Part shown: positions 12,601-24,909 of the stretch, piece by piece
Layout of the letters: each line of letters opens with the position of its first letter
Position numbering within the stretch: the stretch's first letter is position 1
NCBI GenBank assembly: GCA_029817715.1
Contig: JARUPY010000395.1
Coordinates: forward strand, 434,001 to 498,000
Length of the DNA: 64,000 bases
Direction of reading: 5' to 3'
Origin: Melastoma dodecandrum
Lineage: Eukaryota; Streptophyta; Magnoliopsida; Myrtales; Melastomataceae
The notes under the pieces: generated by a model
The model's input: only the letters and a program-made list of their open reading frames with translations
The model's database searches: none
Told to the model about the DNA's origin: nothing
Made by a program: the position numbers and the translations under genes

Positions 12601-13325
12601 AATTGCATCAACTGGAAATCATAACAGAAGCAGAGGAAGATGACCCGAGTTCTCTGTCACACGAATTGGGGAGTGAGCTCATTGAAGAAGTACCCCAAAT
12701 ATCTTTAAATGCAATTACGGGTCATGCAGCCTACCAAACTATGAAAGTGACAGGGAAGGTTTATGGCCATAGTCTGAGTATTCTTATTGACTCTAGTAGC
12801 ACACATAACTTTGTGGACGAAAACACAGCGAAAAGACTTGGTTGCATGATTAAGGGAAGCTGTCCTATTATGGTATCGGTGGCAAATGGTGAAACAATTC
12901 TGAGCAAGTCAATGTGCAAGAATTTTACGTGGCAATTACAAGGTGAGACATTTACTATTGATATTATGATTGTACCATTGGGCAACACGGATATGGTTCT
13001 CGACATTCAATGGCTTTCTTCGGTAGGCCCTGTTTTATGGGACTTTCAACAGCTCAAGATGGAGTTTCACTATAATGATACGCGACATGTCTTAAGAGGG
13101 GGAAAACTGGGTGCTATGAATTGGATTGATGGGAGACAATTGCAGAATATTATCCAGAAAGGAAATAGTTCTGGAGAAGTGCAGTTATTCGCTCTAACAG
13201 TTCAGCCCACAACTGTTCTGCAAGTCATCACAGCAAAGCCAACAACGGTAGCTGTTCAACATGTTTTACAAGACTTTACAGATATTTTCAAAGAACCAAC
13301 TGCTCTTCTCCACATGGACTTCATG
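12600..13325 (+). pseudogene. Chromovirus aspartic protease region, active site altered
   Basis: The frame running to the TGA near 13341 contains a retropepsin-like fold: ILIDSSSTHNFVDE at about 12781-12822, and later NTDMVLDIQWLSSVGPVLWDF. The catalytic motif is normally D-[ST]-G; here it reads D-S-S, losing the glycine. A further frame change near 13300-13330 separates it from the RT. Non-functional as it stands. Confidence 0.82.
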
Positions 13326-14600
13326 ATCATAGCATCCATTTGAAGGAGGGGACCTCTCCAATCAATGTTCGGCCTTATCGGTATCCAGTGGTTCAGAAGG
13401 ATGCCATTGAGAACATGGTTAGAGAGATGTTAGCTGCAGGAGTTATTCGGCCGAGTCAGAGTCCTTTTTCTTCGCCGATTGTCTTAGTAAAAAAGAAGGA
13501 TGGTACATGGCGTCTTTATATTGATTATAGGGAGCTAAACAATCATATTGTGAAGGACAAATTTTCTATTCCGGTGATAGAAGAACTCCTAGATGAATTA
13601 CATGGTACTGTGATATTTTTCAAGATTGATCTTCATTCGGGTTATTGGCAGATACGAATGCGACCTGAGGATGTTCCTAAAACCGCATTCCGAACACATG
13701 AAGGGCACTATGAATTCCTTGTGATGCCATTTGGGCTCACAAACGCTCCCTCGACCTTTCAACATCTCATGAACACTGTGTTCAAGCAGCAGCTACGCAA
13801 GTATGTTTTAGTTTTTTTTGACGATATTCTGATTTACATCAAGTCCCTCGATGATCATGTCTGTCATGTGCGAGCTGTTTTGGAATTATTGCGCAGCAAT
13901 ACTCTATTTGCCAAATTATTTAAGTGTGTGGTGTGGCGGAAATAGAGTATTTGGGCCATATTATTTCGGGCAAGGTGTGCAAACAGATCCCGCTAAGATT
14001 AAAGCGATGCAGCAGTGGCCTCAGCCTACAAATATTAAAGAGCTGTGAGGTTTTCTTGGTTTGACAGGATATTACAGAAGATTTATATAGAATTATGGGG
14101 CAATTAGCAGGCCACTGACCAATTTGTTGAAGAGGAATGCTTTCTCTTGGGATACGGCTGCTACAAATGCGTTTCAGCACCTTAAGTCGGCGATGTCTTC
14201 AGCCCCTGTACTTGCTCTGCCTAATTTTGATGCCACTTTTGTTATAGAGACTGATGCATCCGATAAAGGGATGGGGGCAGTTCTGATTCAGAATGGGCAT
14301 CCTCTGACTTGTATTAGTAAGGCCTTCTCTCCGAGGACTCAAGCTTGCTCTACTTATGAGAAGGAATTGCTGGCTGTCGTTTTTGCAGTTGATAAGTGGA
14401 AGCCTTATATAACTGGTCGTCATTTTATCATAAAGACGGACCATTTCAGCCTCAAATATCTGTTGGAGCAAAAATTAACCACAGCTTTCCAGAGTAAATG
14501 CTTATCAAAGCTGTTGGGGTTGGACTATGAGGTGATATACAAGAAAGGCAAGGATAATGTGGTTGCGGATGCTCTTTCTAGAATGCAAGGTTCCGAATTA
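13325..14600 (+). pseudogene. Chromovirus reverse transcriptase and RNase H, with stops
   Basis: RT begins with [15 protein letters not shown] and continues through [30 protein letters not shown] and FFDDILIY (the catalytic DD pair is intact) to a frame change near 13940. The connection region carries an in-frame TGA (14046-14048) and a later TAG. RNase H follows from about 14124 (ETDASDKGMGAVLIQ, YEKELLAVV, KTDHFSLKYL, ADALSRM). Domain order and spacing are normal for Ty3; the lesions are private point changes and small indels. Confidence 0.9.
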
Positions 14601-16049
14601 ATGTCTTTGTTGATATCCCAAGTTACTACAGATCTTGCAGACCAGATACGCAGCACTTGGCAGGAGGATGATCAATTACAATGTTTGATTGGTCAGCTGC
14701 AGAATGTTCATACCAAAGGCCATTATTCTTTGGTACAGGGAGCGCTGCGAAGGAAAGGAAAATTGGTGGTGGGTTCCAATATGTTTGTCAGAAAGAAAAT
14801 CATTTCCTTATTCCATGATTCTCCTACAGGGGGTCATTATGGAATTCAGGTTACTTTTAAACGGATAAGTGTTTTATTCTATTGGAGGAAACTCAAACGG
14901 GATGTCTGCAATTATATCAAGACCTGTGCTGTTTGTCAACAATGCAAACCAGTTTTGCAGCACCCTGCTGGTTTGCTGCAGCCATTGCCCATTCCCGAGG
15001 CCGTTTGGAGGGATATTTCCATGGACTTTATCGAAGGCTTGCCTAAATCCAAAGGTAACGACACTATTATGGTTGTGGTGGATCGGTTAAGTAAGTATGC
15101 ACATTTTATTCCTCTTAGCCATCATTTTACGGCCGTTTCTGTCGCTCAACTTTTCTTGGACCATATATTCCGGTTACATGGGATGCCTCGGACAATTGTT
15201 ACTAATTGGGATAAGGTGTTTTCTAGCTTGTTTTGGAAGGAATTGTTTCGGTTGCAGCAAGTGGATCTTCTTATGTCCACTAGTTCCCATCCTCAAACCG
15301 ATGGCCAATCGGAGGTAGTCAACAAGTGTTTAGAAAATTATCTACGGTGTATGACTGGAGAACGCCCAAAAGATTGGCTGCATTGGCTTTCTTTAGCGGA
15401 GTGGTGGTACAATATTTCGTTTCACTCTTCTGCAAGAGCTACCCCATATGAAATTGTATACGGGCAGTCCCCAATTCTTCATATGCCGTATATTGGGGGT
15501 GATAGAGCGGTGGCAGCAGTTGATAGAAGTCTGCAAGCCAGAGAAGCTTGTTTACAGATGCTGAAATATCATCTCAAGCGTGCTCAGGATAGGAGTAAGC
15601 ATCAGGCAGAAAAGAGTCGAACTGATATGGAGTTTGCGGTTGGGGACCTCGTTTATGTGAAACTCCAGCCTTATCGATAGAAGTCTATGGTTCACAGATT
15701 GCCTGCCAAGTTATCACCACGGTATTTTGGTCCTTTTTCAATTATTGCAAGGATAGGGACAGTTGCGTACAAGTTACAGTTGCCACCGGAAGCGAAGGTG
15801 TACCCTATTTTTCATGTGTCGTTATTGAAGAAGCATGAAGGTCCACCTCCCTTAACCTGTTCTGTGCCAGAGGTTGATGAACAGCAAAATTTGTCCGCTC
15901 AACTTTTGTCCATTCTGGATAGGAAACAAGTTAAGCAAGACAATGTGGCTGTTGTGTATGTTTTGGTCCATTGGTCCAATGGAGACATCAATGATGCAAC
16001 GTGGGAACCTTATGAGGATTTTGTGCGGCGCTTTCCGGATTTCGAATAA
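14600..16049 (+). pseudogene. Chromovirus integrase and C-terminal chromodomain
   Basis: The zinc-binding HHCC region appears as DSPTGGHYG to CAVCQQCK (about 14815-14950). The core has DISMDFIEGLP and GQSEVVNKCLENYL, but the second catalytic Asp motif reads IVTNWDKVF, with Asn in place of the usual Asp. A TAG at 15678-15680 cuts the frame. The rest (15687-16049) has PRYFGPF, then HVSLLKKH, and ends in a chromodomain-like [17 protein letters not shown]. The chromodomain marks a chromovirus; in the family it directs insertion to chromatin. Confidence 0.87.
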
Positions 16050-16211
16050 TTTCTGGTGTTTTACTGCGCTTGTGGACAAGCTAATCTTTTTAGGGGGATG
16101 GATTGTCAGTTGGGATTGCGCGTAGGGAGAATTGTGATGAAAAGGATAGGCAGAATTATGAATTCACGCCGTGATAGCCTGAGGACAAGCTATTTCTTAA
16201 GGGGGATGGAT

Positions 16212-16589
16212 TGTCATGAGCTCTTTACTTGGAGGATGGTGCAGCTCGTGGAGTTGCAGAAGAACTCTTTATCTGCAGAATGGCACAGCTTGTGGAGTTG
16301 CAGAAGAAGGGAGGCATGAAGAAGAGAAGAGGTGGGAAGAATATTAACTGAAAAACAGCTACTTGTATAAGGGGGAGTTCGGTTAGTTAGTTAGAAGGGT
16401 ATAAAGGGTGTGTTGAGTTTGTTGGGGGGATTTCATGGAAGTTTTCTGTAAACACTTTTCCTCTGTTCTTGAGTTGTACTCGTACATTCGACTGAATGAC
16501 AGATCCGATTGAGTTTCGACTAGCAATCAATCCATCTGCATTTTCTTGCTTACTTAGATTGTAATCTGCAATCCTAGAAGGCCATTCCA
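16212..16589 (+). repeat. 3' LTR of the chromovirus
   Basis: Matches the 5' LTR over its full 378 bp with about 14 substitutions, and is followed directly by the GGGTC target duplication. The sequence ahead of it, with AAGGGGGATGGAT at about 16198-16210, is a plausible polypurine tract. Confidence 0.93.
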
Positions 16590-16594
16590 GGGTC

Positions 16595-17825
16595 ATTGGA
16601 CAAATGGATCTTCGAGAACTCAAACAGAGTTCCCCTTGGTTAGTCCCGTCTCACCTCTCTAATTCTTTTTGTTTTAATTATGCCAAATCGAAACGTGGGT
16701 TGGTTTGCTTTGTTCCGTCTCTAATATTATTTAGTTTATTGATTTTAACAATTGTGGGTAGACTTCTCCAAGTCTGGACCCAATTTTTTGTTATTATCAT
16801 TATTTTTTGCAATTAAAACAAAACAAAACATCTTTTGTTGCTTTGGCACGCATTATCATGCTTTTATTTCTTTTATTTATTTGTTTTAGATTTTAATTCA
16901 ATTTCCCACATGATGTTTATAATCTGTTGTGGTTTGTCATTAAAAGAAATCATTTTAATTATTTCTTCTTAAAAATGTTTTCAACATCTTTTTAATTTAT
17001 TTCTTTTCAATTGCCTTATAACATAACTTTTATTGTTATCCATCAAGAATTCGTATTAATTCTATTTCAAAAATCTTCTTCGAACAGTTTACTTCGTTGT
17101 TTTAGCTTCTTATGCAGTCATTTATGGGACGTGCCTTGCGGACAACCAAAGTACGTACTCCACTCAACGCATTCAAGATAATGAAATATTCGAGGGTTTA
17201 TTTTGGATTCTCGAAGATCAAGACCATCTAAAGACGGTTTCGCACTCACCAACGTTACGGCATCAACGGCTCGCCAGGTTCCCTGTCAACCTATTCTAAA
17301 ACAGCACTATGAGGTACCAACACTAACGGGGGCGTTCTATACAGAACGAGAAGTGGTACAAATACCCGGTTCTCCCTGAATTTACCTTCGGCGTAGAAAC
17401 AATTAAGGGCACTAATCAATTTATGCTGCTTGTGTTTTGCCCAAAATCACTTTTAAGAAATATTTTCTAAAAATGATCCACGTAGAAATTTTAAGCCTTA
17501 ATGAGCACGACATCATTTTTTTTAAAACAATGTCTTCTTCTAAAACCGAGCTCAAATAAATCGGACATCGAAAATACACGATAAAAGCCTCCCTTTTCTT
17601 TGTGATGCATGCGATTTAGTAATCCATAATTCCCGAACCTTAACTAATATCTATAGTTTTTCTAACTTGAACATAAAATAAGTTAGTAGCGACTCCAATA
17701 TTTTCAAAATCTAAAGTCTTATCGTCACGGGAGGATATTCATTTTAAATAGAACCGGAAACGGGATCCACCCGCGACACCGAGTTTTAGGGGACCACAAA
17801 GCCATTTTTTCTGAAACCGAGGATT
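16595..17825. other. Non-coding, LTR-like decayed sequence
   Basis: There is no protein-coding signal. The segment 17150-17800 includes TTAGTAGCGACTCCAA and a later 'ccacccgcgacaccgagtttt' stretch. These resemble the LTR end and tRNA-Arg-type primer region of Tat/Ogre Ty3 elements (TGGCGACTCC). This is a weak resemblance only; no termini were found. The first few hundred bases probably continue the sequence interrupted by the chromovirus. Confidence 0.3.
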
Positions 17826-19466
17826 TTGAGTTTTGCATCCATGAAATCTTGGAAGAAGTGGACGTCTAATGGAGAAAACGAGAATGACCAACCATTCCCC
17901 TGCCTCCGTCAACTACGGGTGTCCAATTGTCCCAAACTGAATGAAGGGAGTAGTCTTAGCCTTCCATATCTGGTCGAGATTGATATTAATGGTTGCGATG
18001 GGGGACTGTTGAGTTGTCTAGTGGGCCTTACATCCATGACCAAGAGGGAAATTGAAACCATTCCCTAGCTTGTTCACTTTGATCGGAGATTCCAGACCTC
18101 TTGGGTTTCGCTGGAAGAGATGAGAATTGAGATATGTCATCAATTTAAGTCATTCGTGGACGGGGATGGCGAGGAACAACGGCCTCCTAAGCTGAAGAAA
18201 CTACAAATAAGTGGTTGTGGAGATATAATGAAGCTGCTGGATGATTTATCTGGACTTACATATCTGAAAGAGATGAGTATTAGTGGCTGCGAAAGTCTCT
18301 CTTCCTTCCCAAGCGAGAGACTGCCTGTTTCGTTGAGAAAACTTAACCTTGAAAGTTGTCAAAGTTTGCCCGCAGTCTCTATTTGAACTTCCGGATTCTC
18401 TCGAGGTACTTACCCTATGGTGTCTCGAGAGACTCGTGTCGTAAGGGATATAGCTCCTAAAGATAGTCCCGACTCTCGGTCTCTAAGGAAATTGAACATT
18501 AGTTATTGCAGAAACCTCACGACTTTAACTGACAGCTTGCAACACCTGTCCGCTCTCTCCGACCTTACACTCGTGGAATACCAAGAATTAGACATGGACA
18601 TATTCTCGATACTCCCCTACAACCTGTCTAGTTTTAGGCTTTACGAGTGTCCAAAAGTGAAGTCATTGTCTCAAGATATGCATCGCCTCACCTCCCTCAA
18701 GGAACTATCTATTGTGAACTGCCAAGGCATCGCGAGCCGCTCTGATATTCTCTGTAACCTGTCCAGTTTTGAGCTCTTAGGCTGTCCAAATGTGAATAAT
18801 TTGCCTCAAGACATGCATCGCCTGTCATCCCTCGAGGAACTAACTATTCAAGACTGCCAAGGCGTGACAAGCTTCCCATATCTCCCCTGCAACCTGTCCA
18901 GTTTTACGCTTTACAATTGTCCAAAGGTTTGAAGTCATTGCCTCACGACATGCATCGCTTCACCTCCCTCAAGGAACTATCTATTCATGACTGCCAAGGC
19001 ATCAGAAGCATATCAAGAGGAGGATTGCCTCTGTATCTAGAATCACTTTGAATTTCGAGATGCCAAAGGCTGAACCAACCAATTGGGGAGTGGGGGTTGA
19101 GGGATCTCACCGCCTTACGAGAATTGAGAATTTAGGGAAGGATGGAATGGATGGATAAGATGAAAGGGTTTCTTTCTTCTCCATATTCAAACTGGAGTCG
19201 TCTCCTGCCTTCATCCCTATATAGATTGACTATAAGGAAAATGGAAAAGTTAAAGAGGGTCGGTGGGGGACTCAAACGCCACCTCACCTCCCTTGGATAT
19301 CTGGAAATTTCTAAATGTCCGAGACTTAAGGTGTTTACCAGACGACGGTCTCCCTGACACCCTGGAATCTGTCTACATTAGTGAATATCCGACGGAGTTG
19401 GAGGAGAACATATATATTTTTCATCGTCATTATTACTTCGTTTTTGGTATTGAAGAACATATATAA
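17826..19466 (+). pseudogene. CC-NBS-LRR-type LRR remnant
   Basis: Several open pieces (17826-18068, 18120-18386, 18417-18932, 19142-19357) with frame changes between them encode LRRs of the kind found in R13L1/RPPL1-like CC-NBS-LRR proteins: SWKKWTSNG, PCLRQLRVSNCPKL, LKKLQISGCGDIMKL, then repeated units ending in FRLYECPKVKSLSQDMHRL. The final part (LGYLEISKCPRLK) resembles the C-terminal end of such genes. No NBS or coiled-coil part is present. It is unrelated to the TNL LRRs elsewhere in the window. Clearly a pseudogene fragment. Confidence 0.75.
18640..18990 (+). repeat. Tandem LRR units of about 117 bp
   Basis: A block containing 'aacctgtc(t/c)agttttag', then 'tgtccaaa', then 'gacatgcatcgcct', then 'aactatctattc' occurs about three times at near-constant spacing. 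Each copy encodes an LRR pair (CPKVKSLSQDMHRL, CPNVNNLPQDMHRL and a decayed third). This reflects recent internal LRR amplification. Confidence 0.55.
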
Positions 19467-22400
19467 AATAAATTCGTCTCCCATCCTGAAGGAACGAATT
19501 ATTTATATCGATATTGATATCACCTATTGAATGCGGTCTGTAGTAATCTGTGGTTTCTGTCTTTTGGGGGGCACTGAAATCTATAGGAGCTTGAAAAATA
19601 TCTTAAAAATTTGTTATGTCACATCCATATGTATCAATCTGCTAAACTAATGAGTCTCGGGAACATGTAAAGAAGCTACGCCAACGATTTTGTGTCGTGA
19701 CGCAGTTGGTCGTCTTATCGAGTAGTTGTGCCTTAAGGCAACTTCTTGCCGTGTGGTTGCCGTTCCCGCCATAGCATCTGTGTATGATATATAGACTATA
19801 CTTCTTGAGGTTTGTTTCCTTAATACTTGAAGCCTGTCTCTGCCTAATTCATACACCTCGTGGTTTGAAGAACAACAACATCCTGTTAAAAGTCATCTGA
19901 GTAACTTCCACGATGATGCCCTGATTTCGTCCTTCGGCATACACCACAAGGATTGAACAGCCCATGTCAAAGTTAAGGTCTTCTACGTCTCTCCTCATTC
20001 AACTTGCTCACGTTAGGCAAAATTTATAAGACGGAATAGCCCATAGATCAGACTGAAAAGGCAATGCTTTCACCAAAGGCTAAATAGTCGGACAACACAT
20101 AATACTGAGTCGGGACATGCATGAACCTTTGTGTCTGGAGCCCTTCGACCTGAGAAATTTACGCCCAAAACTTTGTGTCTTATACATTCCCATCAGTCTT
20201 TTCATATTATCCAATTAGGTGGTTGATGACAAGGAAAACAATGTTCGCTTGTAATTTTCCAAAAGACTTCAAAGTCCTTGCAACATCTTCCGTATAATAA
20301 AATAAAAAATTGACGTAGACTTGCAAATCATGTGATATGAGATTATCTTCCACGACATATTTCTACAACTTAGTTACGCTAGAATCAGAAATCGAATCAT
20401 TCGAAGTAGGTTTATTCGCGCAGGGTGACTTAAGGAGAAATGTTCACGTGTATAAACCAGTTGCATGAACTTTTCGGACAAGAAATTATTAAATTGTGGA
20501 GGGCCATACATGCTTATGATGCATAGAATTTCACCTCAATTCGGGGAGAATTTCGCAGAATTGCTAAGAACTTGTCCATTTTCTTATTCATTCTTCTTGG
20601 AATTCGGTGAATTATTTGGTGAAGAAGGATTAAGGATGTAATGGCAAGGTTTGCACTATCTGCTGAACGCGAACTAACAACGGCTTAATGATGATAATTT
20701 ATCTATTAATGAGAGGAGTGATGCCATGTACATGTCAAGTAAATTGGGTTTCTGACCCAAGACCCGATCCAGACTGTCCTCGTCCTGCCCAGTTGACAGG
20801 TAGCTGCACAAGGATTCGCAACCAATATATGGACTGGTAGAGAAACGTAACCATCGACGGAAACTAAGATTGGAAAAACTGCAAGACATGGACGAGTCCA
20901 CACCCATTTCACCAGTCAAGTTCGTTTCAAGCACTCATCTTGAGCGATTCAAGCAGAAACCACGAAATAACACATGGTTCGGAACCCATCATATTGTCAT
21001 TGTCCAACTCATCAATCGCAACTCGGAACTTTTTTACTACAACACTTGAAGCTGCACCGGTTGCTGCTGCACTCGCAACATCCCCTCCATTTTGGATAAA
21101 GGCCAGGGATACTCGGGCAACCCCTTGACATAGGGCATTCTCACATTCGACGAATAACATGACTCTAGTGAGAGTCGTGCTTGATGAGAATTTCTTTTAC
21201 GTAATACACTGATGATGGTGATACTGAGCGGGATTCGTACTCTTATCCTCCATCCCTAATTGATCGAAATCATGGGTCTCTTGAGTAAGTCCGTGCTAAT
21301 CAACTTACGATAGAAGGGTGTTTCATATAGATATATTTGAAAGGATGACATGAACAGGAAAATCGAGTAATTCGGAGTGGTGGTTCAAGTATTTGGGTTG
21401 AATTATTTTGTGGGTGTGGGGAAATGGATGTTCCACTAAGGATGTAAGAGAATCTGACAGGACCAAAAGAATGAGACGATTGGAATGACTGGTGGTTGAG
21501 TCGGATTCCAATAACATCATTTAGAATACAAAATTGGGTTGGGAATATTTTACAAAATCGTACTGGACTAAGCAAATATTCCTTTATTCTTCATACTGAA
21601 AACATCTTTTACTTCTTTTTTCGTAACACAGTCCGAGTGGGATCGTGTTATGATCAACGTCTAACTATTTAAATCCACTCTACTAGATGAAACGAGGGAG
21701 GAACAGTTCGATTGGAGATCGTTCAAGGTTTGTGCCTTTGCAGAGGTCATCCTCCACAGTGATGGGGACTTGACGTCGATCGGGAAAATTTTCATGCTGC
21801 AAGACATGATGCTCCTTCACAGTTTCATAGTACTTGGAGTTCACTGATCATACACATTTATACGTAGGTTTGTACTTGAATTAGGAGAAACATTGTGAAA
21901 TAGGATTTCAGTTTTATAAATTAGACTCATTCCCTAATCCCCACTATATATATCATTTTATATAATTAATAGAAATGAGATGTGATGGGATTGGAAACTA
22001 AGATAAAAGTCACGTGTTTGCAAATGTACGACCAATTTATGTGTCTATCCCGTAAACCTGAAACCCCTTGCTTGGTATGCTTCCAGGAAGTGTGGAAGAG
22101 ACATTTCATTTCGTCCCTTGGCGCTATGTTGTCCGTCCTCGCCCCGCTACGACGTCATGTCATCGTTACGTGGTGTGGCCAGGCATGCGACACATTACAT
22201 GAGCCCGTCTGGATATGTTCGTAGTAAGCCGCGATTCGATCTGATCAGCTTAATATATTGAAACACGGGGAAATTTCTGCGAAGGAAACGCCTTCGCGAT
22301 GTTAGTTGGAGGAACACGGTAGACTTTTGATGGTCAATCGTGCATTCACGAGAAGACTCAATGTTTGTTTCATTTTGATATTCATTAATTGAAAACAATT

Positions 22401-22578
22401 GACATTTGGGGAATTATACTATCGGAAAAGAATAGTACGAAAATATTGTATCCCTACGTGGAATCTAGTGAAAATTATACTAAGATTTCCGATTCCAAGT
22501 ATTTTTTGTTTGGATTTATTTTCCAAGGATTTTGTTAACGAATGTATTTAAGGAATCGACTATTATAGTTGTTTAAAT
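19467..22578. other. Intergenic DNA without a recognisable gene
   Basis: About 3.1 kb of AT-rich sequence. On the minus strand, 20674-21160 has two short adjoining open frames (one containing GGDVASAAATGAASSVVVKKF) that could be exons of a decayed host gene or an unknown element, but I recognise no family. Otherwise nothing was seen. Confidence 0.5.
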
Positions 22579-24055
22579 TTAGTGATTTAATATGTTATAT
22601 GTTTCATGAGTTGTGTTTTTTCTTATACACATCCGCATCGTACTGTCCTTCTTAACGAACAATACCGATGCACCCCACGGAGACACACTGGGGCGTATGA
22701 ACCCCTTGTCTAATAAGTCTAGGAGCTGCACTTTCAATTCCTTAAGTTCGGAAAATCTCAACGATGCGGAGCCTTAGAAAACGGTTCAGTTCCGGGTACA
22801 ACATCAATTACAAAGTCAACCTCTCTAGATAGTGGTATCCCAGGAAGCTCCTCCGGAAACACGTCTTCGTACTTCTGCACAACTGGAATGCCCTGCAGGC
22901 TCAGAAGTTCTTCCTTCTAATTAAGCACCACCGCTAGAAAAGATTCTTCTCCATCCCGTAGAATCCTCTGTGCCTCAACTGGTGCAACAAGTGGAGTCCC
23001 ATCACCCTCTCCGGCATACTGGTAGGCTGGCAACCCTGGCACACCAAACAGAATCTCCCTCCTGACGCAGTCCACCATGGCGTGGCACTTCATCAGCTAG
23101 TCCATACCCAGTATGACATCATACCCTTTTATCTGAAAGGCAATCAAATCAACCCACGATTGCTGCCAGTTTACTGTTATCTCACAATCCCTGCACAGAG
23201 CTCATCGACATACTTTCCCCATTAGGTAACTATACCCTCAGGGGGCTACCTCCCAAATCAACCAAGAAGCCATTCTTCTCGACAAAACTTTGAGAGATGA
23301 AGGAATGGGTGGCGCCCGTATCAAATAGTGCCGTAGCATCCCACCCATTTACGATAATCATACCAGACATGGCATTGCTGGAGGGGCTTGCTCGTCCCCG
23401 GCCCATGGTGTTCACACGGCCGGATCCCGATGGTTGATTGATCGAGCCTCTAGATCCGCTCCTGCCAGGCATGTTACGGGACCTAGCGAATGAGGGACCA
23501 GCACCACCAGTCCGGCTCCTGGTCAGTTGTGGACAATGGCTCCGAATGTGGCCATGCTCGTCACACTGAAAGCAGGTGATACCTTCAGCTGGGCACGACA
23601 ATCCTCCATGGGCTCGTCCGCAGCGGGAGCAGGTAGGTGAATGGGAGGGTCGCGCACCTCAACCGTACCCACTAGGCTTCAAGACCCCACTCATACTGGC
23701 CTTCTTGCTCCCTCCAAAGAAGCGACTCACACCTCTGAAGAATCCTCTGGACCTCCTCGGGGTCTAGCTTCCGCTTTCCCCTTGCGCGAGTTATACTCGT
23801 CCTTTTCCCTCATCGACTTTTCTATGATTTGGGCTCGGTGGTACAGCTCTTCATAAGTCTGCAGCAACAACGGCGGCAACTTTGCTCGAATTCTAGGATT
23901 CAGACTCATTAAATACCTATGCGCCCTCTGCTCCAGCGTCGCTACCTGACCTGGAGCATACCTCGCAAGTTCCGTGAACTTACCCCATGTTCATCCACCG
24001 ACATATCTCCTTGTTCCAGCATTTCAAACTCCATGATCTTGTCCAACCGCCGCCA
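22579..24055 (-). pseudogene. Ty3 gag-protease-RT fragment (minus strand)
   Basis: Read on the minus strand from 24055 downward: the gag C-terminal half (RLDKIMEFEMLEQGDMSVDE, then a frame change, then RAHRYLMSLNPRIRAKLPP), a zinc knuckle CFQCDEHGHIRSHC (about 23550-23590, C-x2-C-x4-H-x4-C), a Gly/Ser/Arg-rich linker, a protease start ALFDTGATHSFI (about 23290-23330) and, after decayed sequence, an RT N-terminus with [15 protein letters not shown] (about 22680-22730). Several frameshifts and stops. No LTRs were found and the 3' pol is missing. Confidence 0.85.
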
Positions 24056-24240
24056 ATTGAGGATAATCAAATGGGGAAGATGAACCCTCCTACGTACGAA
24101 GGAACTGAAGGGCTAGAAAAAGCCCAATCCTTCCTCAAAAACTGGGATAGAATTATCAAGTATCTGGAGTACACTGATGCGGAGAAGTTTGCAATGGTGG
24201 AGTATCACCTACGAGAGGACGCCTCGAAACTCGGCGAACA
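24056..24240 (+). pseudogene. Ty3 gag N-terminal fragment, inverted relative to the rest
   Basis: The plus-strand frame contains NPPTYEGTEGLEKAQSFLK and IIKYLEYTDAEKFAMVEYHL, the standard N-terminal half of a plant Ty3 gag. It abuts, head to head, the minus-strand fragment that starts with the next part of the same protein. An internal inversion therefore appears to have split one gag gene near 24056. Confidence 0.7.
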
Positions 24241-24904
24241 GCCAGTAAATTTTCCCGAGACACCACCCGAGTCGCTACCGCTCTCCCCCGCTCCGTAGCA
24301 AGCGTGGAACAACACTTCCGGCCCCGCAAACAGCCAGACGACCAGCTCGCGAAAAGACAGCGGCTAGGCTCCGAGAGCGAAGCGAAGCTCGTCCTTTTTG
24401 TTCCAAAGCTCCGTCGTCCCCTTCCCCAGCCGTTCTCCCATATCCAGCACCCCAACAACAACAGCAACGCTTTCTCAGCATCGGGTCATCGAAAGCCGAA
24501 GTTAATCCTCAATGCGACCCAAAGACCAGACCCACAGCCACGCTCTCATCAGGGACGACGCCGACGGACCTACTCGACCTACCCACCTCCCCGTCGTCCT
24601 ACCCACACGATTCGCAATACAGAACAGCAAGCAAGTAGAAGAAGAAGAAGAAGACGAGAGGAGGGGGTGAGGACATACAGTTCGGCTCCGACCCCTCAGT
24701 GTCGTGGGTCTCCTTCCTTGGCGCTCTCCGGTTCTGCTCCACGCCATCTTCTCCGAGTGATTTGGCTGTCCCAGCCCCGATGACGTCGGTAGCAGGGGAC
24801 CTTGTCGCTCAAGACCGTGGAGAGAGGGAGGGAAAAGGAATCGAGGGCAAGCTGGTTCCCTTCGTGAGCTTCCTCCTGTCCTGCTTCTTCCAAGGATGGG
24901 AGTA
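24241..24904. other. GC-rich segment of unknown nature
   Basis: Much more GC-rich than its surroundings, with overlapping open frames on both strands (low-complexity Arg/Ser/Pro translations, a GAA microsatellite near 24640). The frames look like by-products of composition and none has a recognisable domain. The retrotransposon at 24910 interrupts it, and the other side resumes at 31231. It could be the 5' exon or promoter of a host gene, but this cannot be shown. Confidence 0.35.
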
Positions 24905-24909
24905 CCGTG

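Larger units (their letters stand above)
11204..16589 (+). mobile_element. Complete but inactive Ty3 chromovirus LTR retrotransposon
   Basis: The two LTRs, 11204-11581 and 16212-16589 (378 bp each), start TGTCATGAG and end CATTCCA. They are flanked by the 5-bp target duplication GGGTC (11199-11203 and 16590-16594). By eye the LTRs differ at about 14 sites (near 4%). A primer-binding site resembling the initiator tRNA-Met type (TGGTATCAG) starts at 11584. The order gag, protease, RT, RNase H, integrase, chromodomain places it in the Ty3 chromoviruses. Several frameshifts, stops and catalytic-residue losses make it inactive. Confidence 0.95.

Noticed and set aside
20674..21160. Minus-strand host gene exons
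   Set aside because: Two short adjoining frames with no recognised family or splice pattern; left as unassigned spacer.
24304..24783. 159-codon Arg/Ser/Pro-rich frame
   Set aside because: Low-complexity translation of GC-rich DNA with overlapping frames on both strands; no family recognised.
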